Positions 44,295-52,797 of a DNA stretch of 64,000 bases are shown piece after piece (within the stretch, counting starts at the first letter, position 1; each line of letters begins with the position of its first letter). Source of the stretch: Afipia carboxidovorans OM5. GTDB taxonomy: Bacteria > Pseudomonadota > Alphaproteobacteria > Rhizobiales > Xanthobacteraceae. Position numbers and translations under genes: made by a program. Where the stretch lies: positions 1,736,001 to 1,800,000 of the forward strand of contig NC_015684.1 in NCBI RefSeq assembly GCF_000218565.1, read 5' to 3'. Below the pieces are notes generated by a model. The model did no database searches, had not been told where the DNA came from, and worked only from the letters and a program-made list of their open reading frames with translations.

Positions 44295-45757
44295 TGACGC
44301 CGAACGATCTGATTTGTGAACTTGTCAACGAGGCCTCCGCCCTTGGCGAGGAAGCCGTGCCTTCGGAGCTTCTGGCGGCGATTGCCATGGATGCCAACCC
44401 GCTCGCTTCGCTGCAGGAGTCGGACCGCGGAAATGCTTTCTTTGCAGCACTCCATCGCGATCTTCCGTTTACAATGCGGGTAGGGGCGGGCGCCCCTTTG
44501 CAAGAGGACGAGCGCAGCCGCTGGGTGTCCCTGCTGCGATGGCTTTTGGCGCAACTGCGACAATGGGATTCCAATGCCGATCCGCGACAGGAAAAACTGG
44601 TTGCGATCCTGGTCATGGCGCAGGCTCATGATGGAGACGGAGCGCTGTGGCGCGCCGTGCCGGCAGACGTGTTTCAGAATGCAGCACTAGCTGCGCGCTT
44701 CGAGGCGTTCGTGAGCAACTTCACCATGACCTTTGGTGCGCGCGGCATTGGTCCTGAACCCATTTGGGAGCGCGAGGCCGTCGACAGGCTGCTTGCCGTT
44801 GAAGGCAAGTGTGACTGGGCAAACATGGGGGATGCATGGCGCCCCTTCCAAGACCTCATTCATCCTTCCGCACTTCAGACCCAGGCAGTCCGTTTTCTGT
44901 CCCGCGCTGACCTGGCACGCCTCGCCAAAGCCGTCGTCAATGTGAAGCAGGTCGCCGTCGCGATGATGGTGGCGCAAATTCTAGACACTCATCATCGGCT
45001 GCTGCTCGCCTTGGCAAGCGGCAATCATTTCATCGAGTTTTCTTGTGCCTATGTGACGCTCAATGGTCGACGTCTCCGGCCGACGTCACTTTCTGGCGAG
45101 GCCAGTTTATTCACCCGGCTTCTCGCAAAGATCGCTCCGGATGCCATGCGTTGGCGAGGCTGGATGACGGTTTTCAATACTTATCCGGTCCGCTATCCGG
45201 CGCTCCATCCATGTCTCGGCGAAGCCTTGGCCAGCGCGCCAGAGACGGCCATCGATGCCTATGTCAATACGATTCATCTGTTCCCTCACCCGGTCAGCCA
45301 GGCAGACGAGGGCCGGCGAAATGTCGCGGTTTGTTTGCGGGCATTTCGAACTCGCGCTTCGGCCGACCAGAGAAGGCTGTTGTGGCAACGCGCCCATAAG
45401 CGGTGGTTGGCATGGAGGTTTGACGCGGCCGACAACAATACGCATTTGCTAGCAGTAAGCCGGTCTGAACTTGATTACGCAATTGTTGGGTTTGCCATGG
45501 AATGCCTCGACAGCACCGCGCAAACGGAGGCGTTGACAGAAATTGGTTCATGGCTGCGTGCTATGGAATACGCATGGTACAAGTCGGAAGCGGATATCAA
45601 GAGCGCTTGGTTTCGTGAGCTGTCAATCTTTCAACCCTACGCGCACGCCGTGCAAGTAGGAGCCACGACAGAAGACTGGCTTATAGAGACACGCGTTTAT
45701 TGTCCGTCTGAGGTCGCTAACAATCCATACCTTAAGCTGCGCTATCCGTCCGGTTAG
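44294..45757 (+). CDS. Large helical protein coupled to the VPA1262 gene
   Basis: A 487-residue protein starting at GTG 44294 inside the stop of the VPA1262 gene. It is predicted to be mostly helical, with many Ala/Leu/Arg-rich segments and no recognised motif. Its translation is coupled to the upstream gene, suggesting a stable complex: perhaps a sensor or immunity partner for the PLD-like protein. It is the last intact cargo gene before the element's right end. Confidence 0.6.
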   Translation: MTPNDLICELVNEASALGEEAVPSELLAAIAMDANPLASLQESDRGNAFFAALHRDLPFTMRVGAGAPLQEDERSRWVSLLRWLLAQLRQWDSNADPRQEKLVAILVMAQAHDGDGALWRAVPADVFQNAALAARFEAFVSNFTMTFGARGIGPEPIWEREAVDRLLAVEGKCDWANMGDAWRPFQDLIHPSALQTQAVRFLSRADLARLAKAVVNVKQVAVAMMVAQILDTHHRLLLALASGNHFIEFSCAYVTLNGRRLRPTSLSGEASLFTRLLAKIAPDAMRWRGWMTVFNTYPVRYPALHPCLGEALASAPETAIDAYVNTIHLFPHPVSQADEGRRNVAVCLRAFRTRASADQRRLLWQRAHKRWLAWRFDAADNNTHLLAVSRSELDYAIVGFAMECLDSTAQTEALTEIGSWLRAMEYAWYKSEADIKSAWFRELSIFQPYAHAVQVGATTEDWLIETRVYCPSEVANNPYLKLRYPSG

Positions 45758-45813
45758 CCATCAACCTGGCATATCGTGCAACTTTCCCGCCTAATAACGA
45801 CTCTCAGTCGCGC

Positions 45814-45935
45814 ATGGACCGCGTCGCGCGCGCCGTCAGATTGGACATGGCCGAAGCGAGCTGGAGACCGACATCTATCTCGGCCGTGTCACCAAAAGCC
45901 GGATCCTCGAGGCGGTACGCGAAGTGAAGGGAGAC
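45814..45935 (+). pseudogene. parB: parB fragment, frameshifted and truncated
   Basis: From 45814 one frame reads MDRVARAVRLDMAEASWRPT. The next frame then reads YLGRVTKSRILEAVREVKGD up to about 45935. Together these match a contiguous segment near the C-terminus of ParB-type partition proteins of such elements, so a 1-bp shift separates the halves. Both upstream and downstream parts are missing. It is probably the scar of an earlier or tandem element at this site. Confidence 0.6.
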
Positions 45936-46382
45936 TCAAACAATCCGCCCAATAATCCAACTTATCAGGGAAATCTGCTTTTTGTGGTCGGCGCTAGTTG
46001 CCAGCGCGGCCGCCGACCTGGAAGCGGTGGCTCGCAAATCGATCAGATAGTGCGCGGAGCGACTGCACATATCGGCCGTCACGCTCCACGTGCCGTTGAT
46101 GTTGACGGTCTTTTTTGCCCGGTCTACGGAATGGCGTTCACGCTATCGCGCGTCGGTTCTTGTGTTCGACGCGTCGATAATCGCTCGATCGTTGCCGATA
46201 GATTCGGAAACGACGTTCAACGCAAGAACGTGATTTTCTGCTGGAAAATCAGTAGCAAAAAGTTTTGACGGATCGCCCGTCGGATTCAGTAAGCGCGGCG
46301 AGAAAAATTGTATCGAAGATTCAACACTATATCCTGACAAAAGACGATCGAGTGGGAATAGGGGAGCTCCTACACCCCTCAC
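45936..46382. other. Intergenic junction between element and chromosome, no gene recognised
   Basis: About 450 bp with short open frames on both strands but no recognisable protein, ribosome-binding site or codon pattern. The element's right attachment site should lie here or just upstream. No tRNA gene or clear repeat was found. The segment may be the remains of a decayed mobile gene. Confidence 0.4.
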
Positions 46383-46730
46383 TCAATTATCACCGCCCCC
46401 ACCATCGGCCAGCCGCAGCAAGACCACGACCGTCACGGCGAGGGCGGCGCAGATGCATGCGACGTCGAAGGCGATGAAGCTCCAGTAGAGCTTCGGCTGC
46501 TCGTCTTTGCGGATGCTGCTGGTCTTGGCCGGGATGAGGCCGTTCAGCAGGGCGTAGCGGATGTCGCTGAATATCAGCAGGGTGACGAAGATGGCGGCCA
46601 CGAGCGCCGCTGCCGGCACGAAGACCGGATACTGCGCGGCGTAAGAGATCGCGGCGTAGAGCGCGAGGCCGAGGCCGCCGCACAGGAGCGCCGTTCGGCC
46701 GATCGCAATCAGCATGTCCTTCAACGTCAA
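46383..46730 (-). CDS. Small membrane protein of unknown function
   Basis: A 115-residue protein with three to four hydrophobic segments (ALLCGGLGLALYAAISYAA, VFVPAAALVAAIFVTLLIFS and FIAFDVACICAALAVTVVVLL). The start is uncertain: TTG 46730 has a G-rich site at a good distance, while ATG 46715 has GAAGGA very close. High-GC codon use matches the chromosomal genes to its right rather than the cargo. It is the first chromosomal gene after the element. Confidence 0.65.
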   Translation of the reverse strand: MTLKDMLIAIGRTALLCGGLGLALYAAISYAAQYPVFVPAAALVAAIFVTLLIFSDIRYALLNGLIPAKTSSIRKDEQPKLYWSFIAFDVACICAALAVTVVVLLRLADGGGGDN

Positions 46731-46869
46731 CGCTTGCCCCCCGCATGCCGGCGCCCGGCGGTGCCGATAGACGACTATGACCGGAGCGTCGAGGGCGGTC
46801 GAGCGCGGATTGCCGAGGGCATCCCCGCTGACCTGACACAGGGTCGCGGCCGATGATGCCTCTCGTGCC

Positions 46870-48210
46870 TCATTGCTGGCGCTCGCGCCACCATCGCAGC
46901 AGGCCGTAGGAGAGCCGCGCCTTTTCGCCTTGGACAGGTGTGTCCGGCCGGATGCGCATCCACGACGATTTCGAATAAGCGAGACGTTGCTCGGGATAGA
47001 TGCTGCGGTGCCCGATCATCAGATAGGCGGCCATCGCGGCGCCTGCCGTGTAGAGCGTGCCGACCGCGCCGCCGAACAGTTCGACACCCATCAGGATTGC
47101 CGCCACCGGCGTGTTCGAACTCGCCGCGACGACGCTCACGAGCCCTGCGGCAGCACCCAGCAAAGGCGACAGGCCAAGCCAGTATGCCAGCGCATTGCCG
47201 GCAACGGCGCCGATCACGAATTGCGGAGTCACGATGCCGCCGTAGAATCCGGAGCCGATGGTGATGGCGACGAGAAGGCTCTTCCAGAGAAAGCCGAGAA
47301 GCGGCATCGACTCTCCTGCGAGTGCCCGATCCATCAGCGGCAGGCTGAGGCCGAGATAGTCGGTCGGGATCACGAGAATCAGAAGCGCGAGCAGAATGCC
47401 GCCGAACAGCGGCATCAGCGGCGGCCAGATGTCGAAGCGCATCTGCAGGTGGGCCCGCAATGCGCGGGCGCGGTGCACGAGCTCGACAAAGATGAGCGAG
47501 ATCACCCCGCAGACCACGCCGAGCAGCGCGATCTTCAGAAACAGGATTTCGGAAAACGCAGGCGGCGCTGCGAAGGGGTAGTAGGTATAGGGCACGCCCC
47601 AGAACAGGCTCACCTGATAGGAGGCGATGCCTGCAATGACAGCCGGAAACAGAAAGTCATGGCGGATGCGGCCGATCGCCAGCACCTCGACGCCATAGAT
47701 TGCGCCTGCGATCGGCGTGCCGAAGACGCTGGCAAAGCCCGCGCTCACGCCGCATGCAACGATGCGCTGGCGAAGCTCGCTATTGAGGTGAAAGACCTGG
47801 CCGATCGCCGCGCCGAGCGAGGCGCCGATGTGCGAGCAGGGTCCTTCCTTGCCGGCGGAGCCGCCGCTGGCGAGTGTGATGATGGCGGCGATCGGCTTGA
47901 TCGGCAGGGTGAGGAACGGCATCCGCCCGGCCTGAACGTGGACGGCCGCGAACAGCGTATCCTTGAAGCCCGTGGTGTTGAGCCGATAGCCGTAGTGCAG
48001 CAGCAATCCGTTCAACAGTCCGCCGGCCGGGAGCAGGCACATCTGCAACCAGAGCGGAATGCCTTCCGTTTGCCCGGTCATGAAAAACAGCCCGTGCAGG
48101 AACAGGCTGGTGCCGCTGCCGACAATGGCGCCGGTGAGGGTGGCAAGGACGAGCCATTGCAGCACCGTGACCAGCATGACGACAGGTTCAATGAAATCGA
48201 AGCGCTGCAC
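46870..48210 (-). CDS. clcB: ClC-family chloride channel/antiporter
   Basis: A 446-residue inner-membrane protein with more than ten hydrophobic segments and the ClC motifs: GSAGKEGPCSHIGASLGAAIGQ (GKEGP selectivity motif, about 116-120), YGVEVL and GGIVTPQFVIGAVAGNALAYWLGL (GxFxP-like). It moves chloride, possibly in exchange for protons. No cytosolic CBS domains are present. GTG 48210 is the likely start, with ATG 48177 as an alternative. No operon partner is evident. Confidence 0.85.
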   Translation of the reverse strand: MQRFDFIEPVVMLVTVLQWLVLATLTGAIVGSGTSLFLHGLFFMTGQTEGIPLWLQMCLLPAGGLLNGLLLHYGYRLNTTGFKDTLFAAVHVQAGRMPFLTLPIKPIAAIITLASGGSAGKEGPCSHIGASLGAAIGQVFHLNSELRQRIVACGVSAGFASVFGTPIAGAIYGVEVLAIGRIRHDFLFPAVIAGIASYQVSLFWGVPYTYYPFAAPPAFSEILFLKIALLGVVCGVISLIFVELVHRARALRAHLQMRFDIWPPLMPLFGGILLALLILVIPTDYLGLSLPLMDRALAGESMPLLGFLWKSLLVAITIGSGFYGGIVTPQFVIGAVAGNALAYWLGLSPLLGAAAGLVSVVAASSNTPVAAILMGVELFGGAVGTLYTAGAAMAAYLMIGHRSIYPEQRLAYSKSSWMRIRPDTPVQGEKARLSYGLLRWWRERQQ

Positions 48211-48423
48211 GGGAAAGACTTCGGCTGGATGCCCTGAACAGGGGCGGATCGGGGCGGCATAATCGAACCCCTGCGGTCACGCAACTGCGGGGTTGGGGTT
48301 AGAGGCATCGGCCGCCGACGTGGCCTCGGGCCCGGAGGATCAGCCTTGCGCCGGCGGTCTTGTCGCCTTGTCCGAGACCGGTTATGGCCTCAGGCAAGAG
48401 GCCGAGATCAGGAGTGAGACGAG

Positions 48424-48771
48424 ATGGCGCGCGTGCATTGCATGACCGAAATGGGAATGGGCGTTGATATTCACGGCAAGGACCCGACCAAGGCCGCACA
48501 GCGCGCGGTGGTCGATGCGCTGCGCCACGCCAGCCTCAACTTCTTCGAGCTCGTCGGCAAGACGCGCCATGATATGTTCGTGGACGTGGTCGTCGCGGTG
48601 CCTGCCGATCCCGAGAAGGTCGATATCGCCGCCGTCGCCAAGGAGTTGCCCTACGGCACGGTGACGGTGACCGCGGTGAAGGGCGGGCTGGCGGTGCCGG
48701 TGATGAATGGCACGGACTCGACATTTATCGCCAATGCGGCAGTGATCGTCAGCATGGAAAAGGACGCCTAG
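48424..48771 (+). CDS. Lin0512 family protein
   Basis: A 115-residue protein with the family pattern MTEMGMGVDIHGKDPTKAAQRAVVDALRHASLNFFELV and YGTVTVTAVKGGLAVPVMNGTDSTFIANAAVIVSME. The family is widespread but its function is not established. A GGAGTGAGACG segment precedes the ATG. It stands alone between the channel gene and the ArsC-like gene. Confidence 0.85.
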   Translation: MARVHCMTEMGMGVDIHGKDPTKAAQRAVVDALRHASLNFFELVGKTRHDMFVDVVVAVPADPEKVDIAAVAKELPYGTVTVTAVKGGLAVPVMNGTDSTFIANAAVIVSMEKDA

Positions 48772-48875
48772 AGTCCTTTTCGCTTTGATGGAATCAAAGC
48801 GGGACTCTCGTCTATTATCTTGACGCGTTTTCTTCACGCGAACCGGTTTCCACTTCGCTTGAAAACGCTTTCTAA
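48770..48875. repeat. Dispersed intergenic repeat with long hairpin
   Basis: AGAGTCC (48770-48776) pairs with GGACTCT (48802-48808), and CGCTTTGAT pairs with ATCAAAGCG inside it. Then comes a conserved-looking stretch with GACGCGTTTTCTTCACGCG and GAACCGGTTTCCACTTCGC. This composite is a common intergenic repeat of Bradyrhizobium-related genomes. It lies directly after the Lin0512 stop and may also act as a terminator or mRNA-stability hairpin. Confidence 0.65.
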
Positions 48876-48929
48876 GGCGCGGCCTGCGCGAGGCAAGAGT
48901 GCGAACCGGCATGCGAATGCGAGGGGACG

Positions 48930-49304
48930 ATGGCGATCACGATCTACGGCATCAAGAACTGTGACACCATGAAGAAGGCGTTCGTCTGGCTCGACAAGGC
49001 CGGCATCGCCTACGACTTCCACGACTACAAGAAGGCCGGTGTCGCCAAGGGCGATCTCGAAAAGTGGTGCAAGGCGGCGGGTTGGGAAACCGTTCTCAAC
49101 CGTGCCGGCACCACGTTCAAGAAATTGCCGGAGGCCGACAAGGAAGGCCTGACCGAGCGCAAGGCGATCACGCTGATGCTCGCGCAGCCTTCGATGATCA
49201 AGCGCCCGGTGCTCGATAATGGCAAAAAGATTCTGGTCGGCTTCAAGCCGGAGATCTACGCGGCAGAGCTTGCGAAGGCCGCGAGCGGCAAGGCTAAAGG
49301 CTAG
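48930..49304 (+). CDS. ArsC/Spx-family reductase (YffB-like)
   Basis: A 124-residue thioredoxin-fold protein: ITIYGIKNCDTMKKAFVWLDKAGIAYDFHDYKKAG with a single Cys in the active-site position (NCDT), and IKRPVLDNGKKILVGFKPEIY near the C-terminus. This is the YffB/ArsC-like group rather than true arsenate reductase of an ars operon; no ars genes are nearby. It may be a glutathione-linked reductase. It follows an intergenic repeat. Confidence 0.82.
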   Translation: MAITIYGIKNCDTMKKAFVWLDKAGIAYDFHDYKKAGVAKGDLEKWCKAAGWETVLNRAGTTFKKLPEADKEGLTERKAITLMLAQPSMIKRPVLDNGKKILVGFKPEIYAAELAKAASGKAKG

Positions 49305-49401
49305 CGCGTTTCAGGTTAGCCCGCGCATGGCATGGCTATCTCCGCGAATGACAATTCCGCGTAAATTGAACCGTCTTAAAACTTAAAAATCGCCGTTTGC
49401 C

Positions 49402-49524
49402 CCGGACGCGGCGCGGCATGAAATGCCGCTTCGCAGAGCCGGGGCCGTTTCAAGCCCGGTATCTGCGACGATCCCGGGTCTGCGAAGCAGCGTTGCACGC
49501 TGCATCGCGCCCGGGATACCGCGG
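49402..49524. repeat. Dispersed palindromic repeat (two-hairpin CCCGG type)
   Basis: Two GC-rich imperfect palindromes, the first from CCCCGGACGCGGCGCGGC to GAGCCGGGG and the second from CCCGGGTCTGCGAAG to GCGCCCGGG, separated by about 25 bp. The same pair in inverted order occurs at 53776-53906. The 49305-49600 gap contains no gene that can be supported. Confidence 0.6.
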
Positions 49525-49600
49525 AGGAAACTGGGCGCCGAACGTGGTGGCGGTTCCGGTGTCGCTCTAAGTCGAGCCGCTAACAGCCGTCTGCCCGCAC

Positions 49601-50233
49601 TCACTCGAACTCGATCTTGTCCTGCGCTGCGATCCGCGAAGGTGGCTTGAAGTAGAGATTCTTGTCGATCACCGCGCGCACGACGTCGATCGGCATGCGC
49701 TCGTGCATCATCTTCTCGAGATCGAAATGGCCTTCGAGGCTGATGGTCTCGAACGAGCCGACGACGCGGGTGATGCGCTCGCCGTTGCTGAACGGAAGCA
49801 GCAGCCGTTCGAAATCGACCTCGCGGCCCTTGCGGTCCTGCACGCGCGAGACGGTGTAAACGGGAAGCTTGCGCCGGAAGCATTCCTCATAGAGTGGCAG
49901 GATAACCCGCGCGAGCTTGGCTCCGAGATAGTTGCCGAGCTCGCGGCCGCCGCCGGTAGCGCCATAGGCCTTGGCAAGCCGTGTGCCGACGCTGTCGATG
50001 ATGAAGGACGGGTGGCCGTTCTCTATTTCCACGGTGTAATAGACGGCGCTGTCGCATTCGCCGTCACAGCATTCCATCTTGAAATCGTCGAACGGCGGTG
50101 CACGCCCATGCAGCGTGTAGAGGCTCAGCCATTTGTTCAATAGATCGCGCTGCTGGATCGCGCGGATAACCTCGATCGTTGTCCCGAGGAAGGGGGCAGA
50201 CTCATCGAGTGGAACATCTCGTTTGGCCGACAT
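49601..50233 (-). CDS. PAS-like protein of unknown function
   Basis: A 210-residue cytosolic protein starting at ATG 50233 after a GGAGG-like site. The region YTLHGRAPPFDDFKMECC and GNYLGAKLARVILPLYEECFRRKLPVYTVSRVQDRKGREVDFERLLLPFSNG resembles the PAS_5-type domains of alphaproteobacteria. These look like small-ligand or redox sensors. The CCDGEC cluster (three Cys) could bind metal or sense redox state. No output domain is attached, and the gene is divergent from the liv operon. Confidence 0.55.
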   Translation of the reverse strand: MSAKRDVPLDESAPFLGTTIEVIRAIQQRDLLNKWLSLYTLHGRAPPFDDFKMECCDGECDSAVYYTVEIENGHPSFIIDSVGTRLAKAYGATGGGRELGNYLGAKLARVILPLYEECFRRKLPVYTVSRVQDRKGREVDFERLLLPFSNGERITRVVGSFETISLEGHFDLEKMMHERMPIDVVRAVIDKNLYFKPPSRIAAQDKIEFE

Positions 50234-50462
50234 GCCTCAGCCTCCGAAATTTTACTCGGATGTTCCGCTATCTTGTTCCACATATTTTCAAACGCAAGGC
50301 CGAAATTGAGTTGCAAGCGCGGGCGTTGTGCGGTGCATTTCCGACCCCCAAAGGTCGCGTTGCGAGGTCTTTGGATTTCGTCTCATAATTTTAACCGTGC
50401 CGGGGTGTCTGGCAGTCGAGTCGGACGATTGTTTGCTGCATTTGCGAAGACGGGGAAGTTGA

Positions 50463-51221
50463 TTGGCAGAGTCCGAGTATATTCTTGAGACCGTCGGCCT
50501 GACGAAAGAGTTCGCGGGCTTCACGGCGGTCAACGATGTGAACTTGCGGGTCAGGCGCAATTCCATCCATGCTTTGATCGGGCCGAACGGCGCCGGCAAA
50601 ACCACGGTCTTCAATTTGCTGACGAAGTTCCTGCAGCCCACCAAGGGCGCGATCATCTATAACGGCAACGACATCACGGCGACCAAGCCGGCCGATATCG
50701 CGCGGCTTGGCCTGGTGCGTTCGTTTCAGATCTCGGCCGTCTTCCCGAACCTCACGGCGCTGGAGAATGTCCGTGTCGCGCTGCAGCGTGAGCATGGCGA
50801 GTCATTCGACTTTTGGCGGTCGAAGTCGGTTCTCAACCGCTTCAACGACCGGGCGCATGCGCTGCTCGATGACGTCGGGCTGTCGGCCTTCGCCGATATC
50901 CGCGCCGCCGAGATGCCCTATGGGCGCAAGCGCGCGCTTGAGATCGCGACCACGCTCGCGCTCGAACCCGAGATGATGCTGCTCGATGAGCCGATGGCCG
51001 GCATGGGGCAGGAGGACATCGAGAAGATCGCCGCGCTCATCAAGCGCATCGCCGCCAACCACACCATCCTGATGGTGGAGCATAACCTCAACGTGGTGTC
51101 GAACCTCTCCGACACCATCACCGTGCTGACGCGCGGCCACATTCTCGCCGAAGGCGACTACGCGACCCTGACCCAGGACGAGCGAGTCCGCGAAGCTTAT
51201 CTGGGGGCAGGGCATGGTTGA
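50463..51221 (+). CDS. livG: LivG-like ABC transporter ATP-binding protein
   Basis: One of two ATPases of a branched-chain amino acid or short-chain amide importer. The 252-residue protein starts at TTG 50463, after a GGGGAAG site. Walker A is GPNGAGKTT (about 40-48). The signature region is the LivG-type variant MPYGRKRALEIATTLA, and Walker B is MMLLDEPMAG, followed by the family tail VREAYLGAGHG. It overlaps livF by 8 bp and starts the livGFHM operon. No periplasmic binding-protein gene is within the window. Confidence 0.9.
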   Translation: MAESEYILETVGLTKEFAGFTAVNDVNLRVRRNSIHALIGPNGAGKTTVFNLLTKFLQPTKGAIIYNGNDITATKPADIARLGLVRSFQISAVFPNLTALENVRVALQREHGESFDFWRSKSVLNRFNDRAHALLDDVGLSAFADIRAAEMPYGRKRALEIATTLALEPEMMLLDEPMAGMGQEDIEKIAALIKRIAANHTILMVEHNLNVVSNLSDTITVLTRGHILAEGDYATLTQDERVREAYLGAGHG

Positions 51222-51930
51222 GGCGGCAGGCGCACCGGTACTCGACGTCAAGGGGCTGCAGGCCTGGTACGGCGAGTCGCACATTCTGCATGGCATGGAT
51301 TTCCACGTCCGCCAGGGCGAGGTGGTGACGCTGCTCGGACGCAACGGCGCGGGCAAGTCGACCGCGCTGAAGTCGATCATGGGCATCATCGGCAAGCGCC
51401 GCGGCTCGGTGATGTTCGAGGGCAAGGAGACGATCCGGATGTCGTCGGACCGGATCGCGCGGCTCGGCGTCGCCTTCTGTCCGGAGGAGCGCGGCATCTT
51501 CGCGAGCCTCGACGTGAAGGAAAACCTGTTGCTGCCGCCGACGATCCGTTCCGGCGGCATGCCGGTCGACCGAATCTTTGATCTGTTTCCGAACATCAGG
51601 GAACGGCTCACCAGCCAGGGCACCAAACTCTCCGGCGGCGAACAGCAGATGCTCGCGATCGCGCGCATCCTGCGCACCGGCGCGCGCTTCCTGATGCTTG
51701 ACGAGCCGACGGAAGGTCTGGCCCCCGTCATCATCCAGCAGATCGGCCGCACCATCTCGCGGCTGAAGGCGGAAGGGTTCACCATCCTTCTCGTCGAGCA
51801 GAACTTTCGCTTTGCGGCAGGCCTTGCCGACCGCTTCTACGTTGTCGAGCACGGCAAGGTGATCGACACGTTTGCAAGCGCCGAGCTCGAGGCCAGCATG
51901 CAAAAACTTCACCAATACCTCGGTGTGTGA
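51214..51930 (+). CDS. livF: LivF-like ABC transporter ATP-binding protein
   Basis: The second ATPase of the importer, 238 residues. Walker A is GRNGAGKST (about 47-55), the signature LSGGEQQMLAIARIL, Walker B FLMLDEPTEGLAP and the switch His in LLVEQNFRF replaced by the LivF-type VEQN. LivF-typical FCPEERGIFASLDVKENLLLP is present. It overlaps livG and livH (4 bp), so the stoichiometry of the complex is supported by coupled translation. Confidence 0.9.
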   Translation: MVEAAGAPVLDVKGLQAWYGESHILHGMDFHVRQGEVVTLLGRNGAGKSTALKSIMGIIGKRRGSVMFEGKETIRMSSDRIARLGVAFCPEERGIFASLDVKENLLLPPTIRSGGMPVDRIFDLFPNIRERLTSQGTKLSGGEQQMLAIARILRTGARFLMLDEPTEGLAPVIIQQIGRTISRLKAEGFTILLVEQNFRFAAGLADRFYVVEHGKVIDTFASAELEASMQKLHQYLGV

Positions 51931-52796
51931 CGATGCAGGCGCTTTACGGACAGCTTCTTGTCGGACTGATCAACGGCTCGTTCTACGCGCTCTTAAGTCT
52001 CGGCCTTGCCGTGATCTTCGGCATGCTCAACATCATCAATTTCGCCCACGGCGCGCTCTATATGATGGGCGCGTTCGCGGCGTATTTCCTGCTGCAATAT
52101 GGCGGGCTGAACTACTGGTGGGCGCTGTTGCTCGCGCCGCTGATCGTCGGCGCATTCGGCATGCTGCTGGAGCGCACGCTGCTGCGCTGGCTGCAGGGGC
52201 TTGATCCGCTTTACGGGCTGCTTCTCACCTTCGGCCTCGCGCTGGTGATCCAGGGCATCTTCCAGAACTATTTCGGCTCCTCCGGCATGCCCTATGCGAT
52301 GCCGGCCGAATTGCGCGGCGGCATCAATCTGGGCTTCATGTATCTGCCGATCTATCGCGGCTGGGTCGTTATCGTGTCGATGGTCATCTGTCTGGCGACA
52401 TGGTTCCTGATCGAGCGGACACGGCTTGGCGCTTACCTGCGCGCGGCGACGGAGAACCCGACGCTGGTTCGCGCGTTCGGCATCAACGTGCCGATGATGA
52501 TCACGCTGACCTATGGCCTTGGCGTCGGTCTGGCCGCGCTCGCGGGCGTGCTCTCGGCGCCGATCAATCAGGTCGGCCCGCTGATGGGAGCGGACCTCAT
52601 CATCGTGGTGTTCGCGGTGGTGGTGATCGGCGGCATGGGGTCGATCATGGGCTCGATCATCACCGGATTTTCCCTCGGCGTGATCGAGGGACTGACCAAA
52701 TATTTCTATCCGGAAGCATCCAACACGGTGGTGTTCGTGTTGATGGTTCTGGTTCTCCTCGTAAAGCCGACGGGTCTGACGGGACGGGCAAGCTGA
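51927..52796 (+). CDS. livH: LivH-like ABC transporter permease
   Basis: A 289-residue inner-membrane permease with about eight hydrophobic segments. The N-terminus QALYGQLLVGLINGSFYALLSLGLAVIFGMLNIINFAHGALYMMGAF is the standard LivH opening. The EAA-like loop LGAYLRAATENPTLVRAFGINV is present. It pairs with LivM to form the translocation path and follows livF by a 4-bp overlap. Confidence 0.9.
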   Translation: MTMQALYGQLLVGLINGSFYALLSLGLAVIFGMLNIINFAHGALYMMGAFAAYFLLQYGGLNYWWALLLAPLIVGAFGMLLERTLLRWLQGLDPLYGLLLTFGLALVIQGIFQNYFGSSGMPYAMPAELRGGINLGFMYLPIYRGWVVIVSMVICLATWFLIERTRLGAYLRAATENPTLVRAFGINVPMMITLTYGLGVGLAALAGVLSAPINQVGPLMGADLIIVVFAVVVIGGMGSIMGSIITGFSLGVIEGLTKYFYPEASNTVVFVLMVLVLLVKPTGLTGRAS

Positions 52797-52797
52797 T

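Larger units (their letters stand above)
1..45940. mobile_element. Integrative conjugative element, Tn4371-like backbone (left end outside window)
   Basis: A relaxase, TraG coupling protein, CopG protein, LysR regulator and a trbBCDEJKLFGI operon occur in the order known from Tn4371-type elements. Two cargo blocks interrupt or follow this backbone: metal efflux between the CopG and LysR genes, and a defence island after the trb operon. Integrase, partition and replication genes would be expected to the left and are not in view. The right limit is inferred: the last cargo gene stops at 45757, a broken parB fragment follows, and chromosomal genes begin at 46383. No direct repeat or attachment site could be confirmed because the other end is missing, so the end coordinate is approximate. 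Confidence 0.85.

Noticed and set aside
45924..46268. 114-codon open frame over the element/chromosome junction
   Set aside because: Its first codons are the tail of the parB fragment, and the rest has no recognisable family or ribosome-binding site.
46873..48237. A 454-codon open frame on the plus strand over the ClC gene
   Set aside because: The translation is rich in Arg, His and Asp with no hydrophobic pattern, while the minus strand encodes a clear ClC protein with GKEGP and other motifs.
48930..49304. True arsenate reductase of an arsenic operon
   Set aside because: No arsB, arsH or arsR gene nearby, and the sequence fits the YffB/Spx-like branch of the ArsC family.
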